The notes below the pieces were generated by a model. The model did not search any database and was not told where the DNA came from. It saw nothing but the letters and a program-made list of their open reading frames with translations. This document shows, piece after piece, positions 47,613-59,556 of a stretch of 64,000 nucleotides of DNA. A program made the translations under genes and the position numbers. The stretch's first letter is position 1, and each line of letters starts with the position of its first letter. Source of the stretch: Shiraia sp. slf14. Lineage: Eukaryota > Ascomycota > Dothideomycetes > Pleosporales > Shiraiaceae. The stretch spans positions 62,001-126,000 of the forward strand of contig AXZN01000065.1 in assembly GCA_000498155.1 (NCBI GenBank). The letters are read 5' to 3'.

Positions 47613-48566
47613 ATGGTTCGTTCAAAGGGACAGTGGACCCGAGGTCAGACAAGTAAGTTCTATTTTGTGACCTTCTCTCGATAAGTGTATAGGTAACATC
47701 TTTATCTAGGCATACATCGTAGCGAGCATTCGTTAGTGAAGCGAAGAGAGTGTAAGTTTCTTTGATGAATTGCCTCCAACATCTCATAACGTAATAGATA
47801 ACAAACGAAAGACGGCTGAGAGAAGAGCCCGTCGAGCTGCTGAACAACAGCAACAAGATGCATCAGCACCAGAACCAGACCCGGTATCAGAACCAATACC
47901 AGAAGCAGCAACAGGAGTAGCACCAGAACCAGCACCAGAACCAGCGCCAGAAACATCAGCACCGACATCAGGACTAATACCGATACCATTACCAACACCA
48001 GCACCAGCACCAGCACCAGCACCAGCACCAGCACCAGCACCAGCACCAGCACCAGCACCAGCACCAGCACCAGCACCAGCACCAGCACCAGCACCAGCAC
48101 CAGCACCAGCACCAGCACCAGCACCAGCACCAGCACCAGCACCAGCACCAGCACCAGCACCAGCACCAGCACCAGCACCAGCACCAGCACCAGCACCAGC
48201 ACCAGCACCAGCACCAGCACCAGCACCAGCACCAGCACCAGCACCAGCACCAGCACCAGCACCAGCACCAGCACCAGCACCAGCACCAGCACCAGCACCA
48301 GCACCAGCACCAGCACCAGCACCAGCACCAGCACCAGCACCAGCACCAGCACCAGCACCAGCACCAGCACCAGCACCAGCACCAGCACCAGCACCAGCAC
48401 CAGCACCAGCACCAGCACCAGCACCAGCACCAGCACCAGCACCAGCACCAGCACCAGCACCAGCACCAGCACCAGCACCAGCACCAGCACCAGCACCAGC
48501 ACCAGCACCAGCACCAGCACCAGCACCAGCACCAGCACCAGCACCAGCACCAGCACCAGCACCAGC

Positions 48567-48597
<31 letters not shown>

Positions 48598-49487
48598 TCA
48601 ACACGAGAGCTATGTCTAATACCTGAACTAATACCTGAACCCGAGCCAGAACCACCAGCATCACCGGAGGTAGTAGCAGCCATGGTAGCATCAATAGCAA
48701 CAGCTGTAGCAGCTGTAACATCATCAAGCCGGCATGTAGCAAGAGCTATAGCTGCATCACAAGTCCTACGTGAGGGTGAAACCGAACCTAGGGCTGTTCT
48801 TTTATGGCTCTCCCGATCAACTAGGGTGCATGAAAAGAAATTTACTAGAGATCAACTGGACTTGAGCGAAAGGTTTGCACATTAGTGGTGTGCGAATCGC
48901 GGCCTTTCCTTCACGGAACATGCACATTTATTTGTGCATTTTCAACGCACTGCGCAAACTGCGTTGATAACCCCTCAGTTCAATGTAAGTAATAGTATAT
49001 TAAACTTGCTTCTGCGTTGAAAGATTTAAACATCATTTAGCATCAAATTCGAGACGACTGGCCGGTAGTCAACAACTTCCTTAGTATGCTGGAACCTGGA
49101 ACCAAAGTTACCATCATGGCGCGAGGCCTGGATGGCCTTTCTACAGCTCCTTCGGGGTTGTTAGGCTGGCTTACGCATTTTCGGGCTCTTGAAATTCGCA
49201 TTGTTTTCTACCAAGGCACGCGATCCTTACTTCAGTATCTTGCCCCTATGTGTGCGGAGAATGCACATTTCGATCACCTCCTCGAGGGCGCTCGTTTGAT
49301 ATACCGCGAACACTCTAGCAATATCGGCAACGTAACAGTCTTTGAAGAGATATTACGCAGTGATTACATTAATCGACAAGGGAATTCTCATTTATGGCGT
49401 GATGCTTGGCAAGGGCTGTTGGCGGTACGTCAAAGTCGACCTACAATCCGTGTCAACGGGAATCGCAATGATATAGTTGACATGTAA
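47613..49487 (+). CDS. Orphan gene with a 190-residue Ala-Pro repeat and unknown C-terminal domain (tentative model)
   Basis: Not recognised. Proposed exons 47613-47652, 47710-47751, 47798-48825, 48886-48984 and 49041-49487 join to 552 codons (551 aa). The first two introns have strong signals (GTAAGT, TCTAG; GTAAGT, AATAG), and the last is GTAAGT..TTTAG. The third (48826-48885, 60 nt, donor GTGCAT) is weak: without it an in-frame TAG at 48883-48885 ends the protein at 389 aa. The protein starts MVRSKGQWTRGQTS, then a very basic helix (NKRKTAERRARRAAEQQQQ), a Pro/Glu/Ala region, 95 Ala-Pro repeats (residues 96-285), a PEPEPE patch, an alanine-rich helix, and a globular C-terminus with DDWPVVNNFLSMLEPGTKV and LGWLTHFRALEIRIVFYQG. 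Basic N-terminus suggests nucleic-acid contact or nuclear import (inference). Confidence 0.45.
48001..48570 (+). repeat. Perfect GCACCA hexanucleotide array, 95 units
   Basis: 570 bp of uninterrupted GCACCA. It reads Ala-Pro in the proposed gene frame, His-Gln and Thr-Ser in the other plus frames, and Gly-Ala, Val-Leu and Trp-Cys on the minus strand; no frame contains a stop. It is flanked by degenerate GAACCA/ACACCA variants. Complete identity of units implies recent slippage-driven expansion. Confidence 0.97.
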
Positions 49488-50999
49488 CGAAAGTTTTCTG
49501 AACTTTGTCTAATACCAAGTCTAATACCAAGTCTAATACCACATCTAATACCACATCTAATACCACATCTAATGCCACATCTTATACCACATCCGATACA
49601 AGTCAAGCATCTCACCATGTCCACTTATCTCTTACAGAATCACAGTGCAGGCGACGACAGATGACAATACACAAGAACGCTTCTAGTGTTTGAAAGCCAT
49701 GTAGGCTTCAGCACGTCACAATACTGTAGTAATTATAAGTACGAATAGGAATGTATCTCTATTGTGTTATTATAACCTCGAATTCATTGTCGGCAATCTG
49801 TTGGGGTTGCACGGGCTCGTTGAAAACGATCTCCGTACGGAAGTTGGGCGTCCAAATGTGGTTGGTCACCAAGTGCAACGAACATCGAAGCCAATTGGCT
49901 TAGTCATGATGAATACACCCCAACAGTTTTCAGCATACCTGGGACATGACAAGAACAAGACGAAGAATTCAAGAAAAATGCAATTATTATTTTTCAGACT
50001 GGGCAAGTTTTGTCATTGAATGGGATTGCGTTTACAGCATCGTCGATGAATGTTTGCAGTGCTGAGTACGGGTAGCAAGAGCGATGATGATTCAAACAGA
50101 CTCGAAAACTAAAAGACGTCGACTGCGTTCAGAAAAGAAACATGGGATTGCGCAAGTCGGATCGTTGGAACAAGTCAAGGGATGCATCGTGGCGACGGAA
50201 GGGAACAGCCGTATGTGAGGCACGTGCATGGTTCGCGGGCGTCCACCCCACAACCATGACATGGACGTGTCTAACAGTTTTAAGCTTTTTTGAGCCGCAT
50301 GTGTACCTGCAGCAGATCGCCAGCAGCGAGTACTGAGAGGAGAAAAAAGAGGGCTTGAATAGGAGGTCAGGGAGAGCCTAGAGACTCCCGAAAACTTGCG
50401 GACTTTGATCGCGGAGGTGTGCAGCATCAGTTTTCCAGCTCATTTGACCCCATTAGTGACTTGCAAGCTGATAAAAACAGCATTTGTCTGCGACGTTGAA
50501 TTGATGGCATGGCTGTGTTCCTGGCTTGAGATGGCGTGTTGAGTGGTTGGCTCGATGCTGATTGGTCAGCGCTGTCATGTTGTTGCGTGCGAACATCTGC
50601 ATCGGCCGCACCCCAACACCGCCCCTCGACCACGTCTGCCTCGTTTGGCCCCTTCACTCTGCTGCGACTTTCATCAGGCGCTTCATCGGCCGTCGCGCTC
50701 CCTTCCACTGCTCTGCCAGCTGCTCTGCCGCGTGCATCGTGTCTCTGCCTCGACCTGCTGCTGCTCACGATTCGCTTTCAACCACAACAACACCACACGC
50801 CCACACCCGCTGCTCTTGTGCATCCATTGACATCAGCAGCGCGCATGCACCAGACACCGCATCTGCTGCCCATGCTCCCCTAAAGTTGCAACATTGAGCC
50901 TAGGCGGGTCTACGTGCGCCTTCTCCCCATCCCACGGCGCGCCCGTTTACTCACAGCCGCCTCCCAGATTCTCCCGTCGCTTCACAGCATCGATTCCCC
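49488..50999. other. Intergenic, right part of repeat island and Yta7 promoter
   Basis: Contains the 12-bp minisatellite, the second copy of the island-flanking motif (49685-49715), then about 1.2 kb of unique sequence. From about 50,580 it becomes CT/CA-rich, as in fungal promoters. ORFs of 85-115 codons here have no recognised family. Confidence 0.5.
49508..49606 (+). repeat. 12-bp minisatellite (TCTAATACCAMR), about eight copies
   Basis: Tandem copies of TCTAATACCAAG, TCTAATACCACA and close variants, immediately after the last proposed exon of the orphan gene. Direct repeats without unique spacers, so not a CRISPR array. Confidence 0.85.
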
Positions 51000-53900
51000 A
51001 TGTCTAGCCGCACAAAGCGCAAGCTCGAATTCGACCCCAACGCTTCCGACCCAGAGGACGACGACTACGACGAGTCGGAACACCGCGCGCCACCACAGCG
51101 TCGCCGTCACCGCAACCGCGCCACACCAGGCGACAAGAAGAGGGCGCCCAAGCGCCAACGACGCGGCTACAGCGGCTCTGACGTTGACGACGACGACGAG
51201 ATAGTTTCTGACGACTCTTTTACGGATCGCTCAGAATCCGAGGAGCCCGAGATCAACCCTGCGACTGGCCGTAGCGTGCGACGCGCCACCAAGAAGCAAA
51301 TCAAGTACGAAGAAAGTGACGAAGACGCCATCGAAGACACTCCAGCCGAGTCTGACGACGAAGACGACGACGACAAGCCTCTTGCTGGATCACGCCGAAA
51401 AGCGAAGCAGTCCATCGAGGAAGTTGAGAAGCCATCTCTCATCGTCAAACTCAAGATGCCTGATAACGCCTCTCGTAACTTGCGCACCCGTACTGGGAGC
51501 AAGTCTGTGGCTCGTGGCAAGACACCAGAGGTAGCCGGTACACGACGTAGCAGCCGCCTCTCCCACGATATTGAAGCGCCCATAGTGGCTCTTTCTGACT
51601 CGGGTAAACATGTCAACATTGTCCGCGAAGGGACGCGAAGCCCCGAGCCCGTCATCGCACGCGCAACCCGTGGCGGCAAAGGCCCCAAGGTCCAGCACCA
51701 CAGCGCCATCATGGAGGCTTCCCAGGAAACATCCATGTTACGTGATGATAGCCCAGGGCCACTAGACGCCCTCCTTCAGCAGCCAGAGACCCAGGTCCAG
51801 GCTAGCAAAGAAAGTTCACCAACCCAAGATGCTCAAGGCTCTAATGAGGACGCGGAGGCGGATGATGATGATGAAGGTATGGAAGGTGTCATACAAGAGT
51901 CTCAGGGTGCGGCTGAAGAGTCCGATGAAGAAGATGGCCCAGTCACACGTGGCGGTCGTAACATGAGAGTAAGTATTGGTGTCAACCATTTTCATGTTTT
52001 GAATAACATACTAACAACTACAGGCTACTCGTGCACGATCTGCCAAACGGAAGCGCAATGCAGATGAAAGCAGTGACTTCGAGCCCGTGGCCGATGATGA
52101 CAAAGAAGAGGAAATGTCAGAATCAGACGAAGACAAGGCCAAAGGCAAGCGATCCGCATCTGAAAGTGCATCTGGCTCAGGTCGTAGATCTGGTCGGTTG
52201 CGGGGGCGTAATCGAAGAAGTCGACGCAACTCTTCATCAGACGAGCACTCTGGTCTAGACCCTGATGAAATCGCCGACGAGCTACAGGAGCTTGAAACGA
52301 ACAAAAGACGCCGCCTAAGTCGACGTGTCCCAGACAACGACTTATCTTATGACACAGCACCGAAGCGTCGTGCACGAGCTACAGGGGTTGATTACCGTGT
52401 TGTCCGTCCAGAGCTCAATGCCGTCTTTGATGATGACGATGCTGCTCCAGACTCAGGAAGATCGCGTGCAAGGGGCGGCCGTTCAGGCTACCGAAGCCTC
52501 TTCAGCAATCAGGGGCCATTCGGCGGTGGCACTGAGGCTGGATTTGGTGCTACAGGAAACGACTCTGACAGCAGCGACGATGAGAATCAAAAGATGCCAA
52601 AGCCTGTGGGTGGCATGATTGGCATGACCCCAACAACTGCTACAGCACCCAACTTTGGCTTCCCTCAAACCCACAACGCTGATCCACAACAAGCAGCAGC
52701 TTCAGGCGGCGGCCCTGCTAACCTTGGGAAAGTTAAAGATAGGAAAGCCCTGGCAGATTCCGATCCTCTTGGTGTTGATCCCAACGTCAACTTTGATGGT
52801 GTAGGAGGCCTCGATGATCATATTAACAAACTCAAAGAGATGGTCATGCTTCCTCTCTTATATCCCGAAGTATTCCAGCGCTTCAAGATCACACCCCCAC
52901 GTGGTGTTTTGTTCCATGGTCCACCTGGTACTGGTAAAACACTTCTAGCTCGCGCTCTAGCCTCCAGCGTGAGCTCGCATGGGCAAAAGGTTACCTTCTA
53001 CATGCGCAAAGGCGCTGATGCCTTGAGCAAATGGGTGGGAGAAGCCGAACGACAACTTCGCCTGCTATTCGAGGAAGCACGCAAGACCCAACCTAGCATC
53101 ATATTCTTTGACGAAATCGACGGATTGGCACCAGTCAGATCAAGCAAGCAAGAACAGATTCATGCTTCAATTGTTGCAACGCTTTTAGCCTTAATGGATG
53201 GCATGGATGGACGTGGTCAAGTTATTGTTATTGGAGCTACCAATCGCCCGGACTCGGTTGATCCTGCTCTTCGACGTCCTGGACGTTTCGATCGAGAATT
53301 CTACTTCCCACTGCCAAATGTAGCAGGACGACGCGCCATTCTGGATATTCATACCAAGAATTGGGACCCACCGCTGGCACCCGCGATGAAGGATTCATTG
53401 GCAGAGCTGACAAAGGGTTATGGTGGCGCGGACCTTCGAGCGCTGTGTACTGAGGCTGCTTTGAACGCAGTTCAAGGAACTTTCCCACAAATCTACACTT
53501 CTGAAAGGAAGCTGTTGATTGATCCTGCGAACATCAAGGTTCTTGCCAAGGATTTCATGATCTCCGTCAACAAAATGGTTCCATCTTCACAACGGACAAT
53601 CACTGCAAGTGCAGCACCGCTTTCCAAGGACATAGAGCCTCTACTCCGCAAGCCATTGGCGCAGATCATGAAACGTATCGATGAACTGCTTCCTCGGCGC
53701 AAGAAACTCACGGCCCTTGAGGAGGCCGAGTATGACGACCGTGAGGACGAGAAAGGTTTCGAACGAGAAGCTACAATGCGCAACTTTGAGAAGAGCAGAA
53801 TTTTCCGACCTCGTTTGCTCATCAGTGGCTTGCAGGGCATGGGTCAACAATACTTGGGAGCTGCATTATTGAACAAGATTGAAGGTCTCCACGTCCAGTC

Positions 53901-56064
53901 TTTTGATCTCCCTACCATCCTCGAAGACCCTGCACGCACCCCAGAAGCTGCGATAACCCAACTCTTCACGGAAGTCAGACGCCATAAGCCCAGTGTCATC
54001 TACATTCCATCAGTCGATGTATGGTACAACACATTACCACCAACAGCGATCAAGACCTTCAAACTCCTTCTGCGTAGCATAGGTGCCAACGAACCCATCA
54101 TGCTCTTAGGTGTGATGGAGCTCTTTGATGAAAGAGATCGGCCAGACAAGCAAATGATGGTGGATTTGTTCTCATTTTCTCAGAACAACGAATTCAAACT
54201 TCAGCGCCCAGATCAGGAGGGTCGAGCTGAGTATTTCAACAGCGTCACAAACTATATCCGAATGTCACCGGCCGACTTCCCTGACCCAGACAACAGGAAG
54301 AAGCGTGTACTACCTGAATTGGAGCCCGCGCCAATTGTAGAACCAGTCGTTGATCCTAAGGAGCTTGCAGCGCGGGAGAAGTGGCAGAGGAAACAAGACA
54401 GGTTGACACTGAACAAGCTCAAGATCGTCATTCAACCGATTATGGATCAGTTGAAGAGGAGTTATCGAAAGTTTTTCAAGCCTGTCTTGGAAGAGAGTTG
54501 GTATGCATATCTTCTCGAAGAGCAAGACCCTGAACATTTCACCACAGATTTGGCACCCGAACAGCAACAAGAGCAGGGTGTAACACGGCCTTGGGAGCTC
54601 TCGAAGGACAAAAATGGGGTTGGTGTGCTACTCCATGTTGAGAGTGGGAACAAGTACTACAACCTCGACTTGGGTAACATCGAAAAGCGTCTATCAAACG
54701 GTTACTACAAACGCCCACAAGACTTTTTGTTCGACATCAGAACCTTAGCCAAGGACGCGAAAACCATCGGAGACACAGAACGAACATTGAAAGGCAATGA
54801 AATGGTTGCTAATGTTGAAGTTGACATCGAGACCTTTTTTGGTGTACAAAACGCCGGCCTGCTTCAGGAGTGTGAAGCCATGTATCAGCGCGAGCTGCAA
54901 CGGGAGCAAAAGGTCAAAGAGAAGCTCGAGAAAGCCCGTGCAGAAAGCAAAGCAACAGATGCAGAACAACCATTGGTACCCGAACAGTCACTCGGTACGA
55001 CCGATACATCAGGTCCTATTCGACTGGGTGAACCCGTCCCGGGCCATCCTACCTTGCCGCCTGTGACACCATTGCGACCACCCCATACTAGCGTTTTATC
55101 AAATGGTACAAGTGGGGAGGAACAGACCCAGCATCAGAATGGCTCCACAGTACCATCGCGACGAGATGAAGACACACATATGACAGACAGTCAAGATCTC
55201 AATGCCAACACGCAGAATGACTTCCAATTCCTGACGCCACATCGGATTGACACTCAAGGTACCCAAACACAGAAATCTCAGGCTTCGGCACGGACATTCA
55301 TGGGACCTAATTCGCATGTGCACGAATATCACAACAGTGCATCTACCACGACGTCTGGTCAGAAGACATCAAACCGATCTTCTGATATCAAGTCAAATAC
55401 TCAAAGTACGAACGGGGCAGCTCCAGCTGGTATACCTGACTTTACAGAGATGCTTCCCCAGCCGTGCGGGTCGCAGCTCCCTGATACGCAAGGTACGCAA
55501 CATCTCCTTCTAACCCGATTAGAATACTGTCCTTGTCTTGCACTTGAACACGAAATTGACTATGAAGCAAAAACAGAAGTGCATTATGTTAGTAGCCAGC
55601 CTTCGGATCCGTCTCAATCATCTCAGCAGCATGGGATGGCTGCTCCTGTTCAGCCTCGCCATACATCCAACCTTGGTGCTATTCTCAATGACGAGGAAGA
55701 CAAACCTCGACTCCTTCTTGACGAGTCCCAACTCAATGCATTCCACCAGATGTTAGTCACAAACACCTCGGGTTGTTCCCTCGAACAATTGGAACAAATC
55801 AATGCAACACTGATGGACGCCATCTGGCAAAATCGCGCCGATTACAACCGCAACGTTGTTTTGCATAGAGTGCAGGACGCGTTCAACGAGATTATTGCAG
55901 ATATCCAGGCCATGCAGCAGATCATGCAAGCAAGTCAAGATACCCCGGAGCCAGAGACGCAGTATACCAGTGCCCGAGCTCATTCCAGATACGGGCCTCC
56001 TGGAACGCAAGTACCAACGGCTGGTGAAGAGGGATACTTTCCCCATTCACAGATGGTACGTTGA
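51000..56064 (+). CDS. YTA7: Bromodomain-containing AAA ATPase, Yta7/Abo1/ATAD2 homologue
   Basis: Nuclear chromatin factor of the ATAD2 family, which handles histone H3-H4 and affects nucleosome density. Exons 51000-51968 and 52024-56064 join to 1670 codons (1669 aa). Residues 1-560 are disordered with alternating acidic and basic tracts. AAA1 has Walker A GPPGTGKT (622-629), Walker B IIFFDEID (682-689) and the arginine-finger region RRPGRFDREF. AAA2, near 915-1090, is degenerate (ISGLQGMGQQYLGAALL, no Walker A lysine), as in the family. A divergent bromodomain lies at about 1120-1260. The C-terminus is long and Ser/Gln/Thr-rich. An 84-nt segment, 55495-55578, has GTACGC..AACAG ends and is a multiple of three, so it may be an intron; the predicted length would then be 1641 aa. 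A further donor-like GTACGT lies at the stop. Confidence 0.94.
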
Positions 56065-59000
56065 TCAGGCCACATTGCAGTGCTGTAGCATATTTGATGG
56101 CGTTGGAGGCGTAGGATATTCGAACATTTGGGCATGGAAAAAGGGCAAAAAAGGGGGTGGTACAGTCCGGACAGAGACACGCAGGTTGTCATTCTTTGGA
56201 AGAATCTACAATTTGATTTGTACACTGCATCATCAAGCATCAGTGGCGTTGATCGCATCCCATCATGGTGGAGAGATTGCATGGCGTAATGCTTTTTTTG
56301 TATTTATTTGATGCATGCAACGCCCGCCCGCTCCCCATTGTACTTCTTCTTTTTACATTAGATTGCATATTGGAATGGATGGCTTTTGTGTAATTGACCT
56401 TTCGACTTTGGGACTGTGCTAGGGAGGTGAGCGATGTAACTCTGGACTGGATCGCCTGCGGTGTTTATGTAGAATCAATCCAAGCATATTGCAAAAAAGA
56501 GGATGTATACATGGTTGCGTTCCGGACTTGAGGATGTATTTCTTTGGAGCTTTTCAATGTGGACAACGTTTCGCTTTTGAGTGAGAATGTGTACTTCTTG
56601 TTAATCCAATCTTCACACAAATCTATTTCACTGCTAGAGTCACAATACTTCAATGAAAATACTGACCATGGAGTTTAATTGATGTCGAATCAGTCATCAT
56701 TGTTAGTTCTGACTGGCACGTTCACTCCTATGCCTTCAGTAGATTTCAGTAGAAGAGTGACAGACTTAAGCACACGCATTAGCTTTGACCTTGCGTGATG
56801 TATACACATGATGCACATAATTCTTCGCCTGTGCAGATCCGAATCCTTGGACGGTGCAAAGCGTAAACGAAAGCGAGAATGTCTTGCTGGGTGGGCCAGT
56901 ATGCGTGTGATGTAATGGCTGATGCAAGTCCCAACGACGCGGACGTGGACGTGGGGAATGTTCACTGGGAGGGTCGAGACTTGAATTAAGATAGACGAGT
57001 GAGGCGAGATAGCGGATGTGAAAGATGAGTAATCGCGAATTTCGTAAAAATTGCGGTTTTGAGGTGTTAATCCTTCTGGCATAAAGTCAAAACACGACCG
57101 TATAGAGCCGGATTGTCGGACTTAAGAAAGCCATCTTGTCTGCTTTTTGTCTAGCTATCGAAATAGTGACATGAGGATGTACCTTCTAGTCGATAATCAC
57201 GCAAAATAAAGAAGCTTTCACCAACGCAAGTATTGGACTCGGTACAAGCCGAAAAATAAACACCGCTCGCAGTTCTTCCACAATAAGCACAAGCACTGGG
57301 CAATGGCGATGACATGATCTGCGTCGGAAAGTTTTCTACCCGTTGGTTAGTGGTCAGTTCTGAAATATACTTTCCAGATCTACCAGGCACGGCATTCATC
57401 AATGTCACCAAGGTGAGGCGACCGGAAGTATCATTCCTTTCATTGGGGAAAGACGACAGGCAGGGCGGATCCCGTTCAGTCTGTCGTCTTAACTCCGGTC
57501 CTATTCATTGACTTGCAACCTTCCATTTTAGAGAAAAGGTGTCTTCGCCAACAAACCTTCCCAAAAGATCGCCATATGAAGACCGACACCTGGTCCCTGC
57601 AACAGAGGCTGAAACAAAGACACACTATCAAGAGTGACAAAAGTTCTACTTGATTCACGATGGCAGCGGCTGGCTTGCAGATAGGGACGCCAAGCCCAGC
57701 TCCCATGAGTCGTGACCATTATTCGCGCCAATTCTCCACGAACGAGCGTTCGCTTGGAGATGAAGGTGCAAAAGCGCATGATGGCACTGTCGACGAATCA
57801 GTCGGCCGCCCCGAAAGCCAAGCCCCTTTTTCCTGGGGTCAACGATGCTCGGTGGGTTCGGTCTTGGCCAATCAGTCTGTGCTCTCCTGTGCTTTGCTCT
57901 GCAAATCAATTTGGAAGCTCTACGGTCCGATCGTGGTGTGTTCAGGAGGGGGAGGGAAAGATTGTTTGCTAGGTGTGTGTGTGTGTCTTGGGACGCTAAT
58001 TCGTTGCAACTGTGGTGTCATGATTGGATGGAAATGCGGACTTGCGTGGGACGAAAGGAGACGGGCATGAGAGTAACCATGCATTCTGCCGTGGCTTCCA
58101 TCACCCTCGTGCAACGTCATGTCGACTACTATAGCATCTCCATCCAAGAGGCGTTGCCGTTGAAACGCAATCCGGCAGTCGACACGCGCGCGGAGATTCG
58201 CCTGTTACAGATCTAAAAACGGAGGTGGGTGGACTGAGCGTGGGTGGGCTTGCTGACGGTCTGAATCATGGGGCGTTCGAGAAGTGAGCTTCCATGTACG
58301 ATTTGCAGGGTTGGAGAGTGGGATAGAGACGATTAGCAGACATGGGAGTATGCGTCCTCGTAACGAGCGTGCGTTTCTGGCACTCCATCACTCGAAACCT
58401 CCACACCCCGGAAAAAGGAGAAACCCAGGAAGTGGGTGCGACTTGCGCTGATGCTGGCTAGCGGGAGATCTGACCATCAATCTCACATGTGTAATCCTGC
58501 TCATCGATCATTGTCAGCCTCGATTTTCGAGACACTGCCGTCGTAGCACAAGATACACCTGGGTAACGACTTGTGACGGCAACGGCTCCACGTTGAATAC
58601 GTGCATAGCACGACGTTGACTTATTGCTACTCGACCACCGTTTTTGCGCCCGCTAGTGCTTCCTTTACTACACCGTCGATGCATCACGCAGCCTTCCGAC
58701 CAACTCTGTTAGGGATAACCCAACCAGAACTTTAGCCGGCCAGCCCACACCTTTAGCGTCCGGGAATACGACACGAACCTTTTGGTGAACCTGCCTTGGC
58801 TCTGCAGCTGCAGAGGAGTCCAAAATACAGCGCGCTGGCGGGCGCCCACTCGCTGACTGGCGCACTGGCTGGTCCAGTAACTATCTTGAAAATGCTGCTG
58901 TCAGATGACGCTCGGCCCTCTATCTGCTACCTCCATTCTCGTGTTCAGCAAAGAAAGGTTGATGACATTGCATGCTGCTCTTCCAGCCAGAGCATTCGGT

Positions 59001-59556
59001 GACAAGCCTCATGGAGACGGGGATGCCAACATGCGCCCAGGCATGAGCGTGACAATTGGCAGCCTTGGGGGCATGTCGGGGCAAAGCTCAAAGTGTTTGT
59101 GTGCCGGTTATGCGAAGTTTCGAATAGACTTCCACGACAAATGAAGGCTTCCAAGCTAGTTCCCTAAGCATGGATCAAGCGTAGCGTAGCGCATCGTGCT
59201 GCCACGAGCTGTGCGGCATTAGGGGTCTGGGGTGTTCCCTCACTGTCGGTGATACATCGACCAGGGTGAATGGTCCAAGTGGGGGTCATGGATTACACCT
59301 GTACACATGGCCTTGCGGAGGTAAGGCGTGCTGAGTGTCCATGCAGTTGGTCCCCTCATCGCTGGGTCTGGGCAAAAGGTTAACATACATTATTGGCGTT
59401 TCTCCCCGGATGTTATCCGAAAGCACTTGGGTTTTACGACTCGCTCTACGGCGTTGGGATCGAACACCGTATTCTCTCCACTGGACTTCGAGATGATAAT
59501 ACCGTTTACTTGCAGATGATACCCAATTAGTGTGCTGCTTCCGGCTTGACTCAACT
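56065..59556. other. Long region with no supportable gene
   Basis: About 3.5 kb. ORFs of 60-136 codons occur on both strands (largest at 56690-57082 minus and 57660-58070 plus) but they overlap others, lack splice-joinable neighbours and resemble no family. A GT microsatellite lies near 57,974-57,985. Base composition shows no obvious transposon relic. It could hold non-coding RNA genes or regulatory DNA of the receptor gene that follows. Confidence 0.5.

Noticed and set aside
47443..47670. Plus-strand ORF starting upstream of the orphan gene
   Set aside because: Its frame does not splice in phase to the second exon (a stop follows), whereas the overlapping frame from 47613 does.
47784..48683. 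Antisense ORF of 299 codons reading Gly-Ala repeats
   Set aside because: Same by-product of the hexamer array; no recognisable non-repeat domain.
47702..48742. Antisense ORF of 346 codons reading Val-Leu repeats
   Set aside because: It exists only because the GCACCA array has no stops in any frame; there are no splice-consistent flanks and the plus strand carries the better model.
49508..49606. CRISPR-like array
   Set aside because: Head-to-tail 12-bp repeats without spacers in a eukaryotic genome; a minisatellite.
56690..57082. Minus-strand ORF of 130 codons
   Set aside because: No start context, no domain and no splice-joinable neighbour; length is within chance for this composition.
57660..58070. 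Plus-strand ORF of 136 codons
   Set aside because: Overlaps long ORFs in other frames and on the opposite strand; Cys/Gly-rich without a family pattern.
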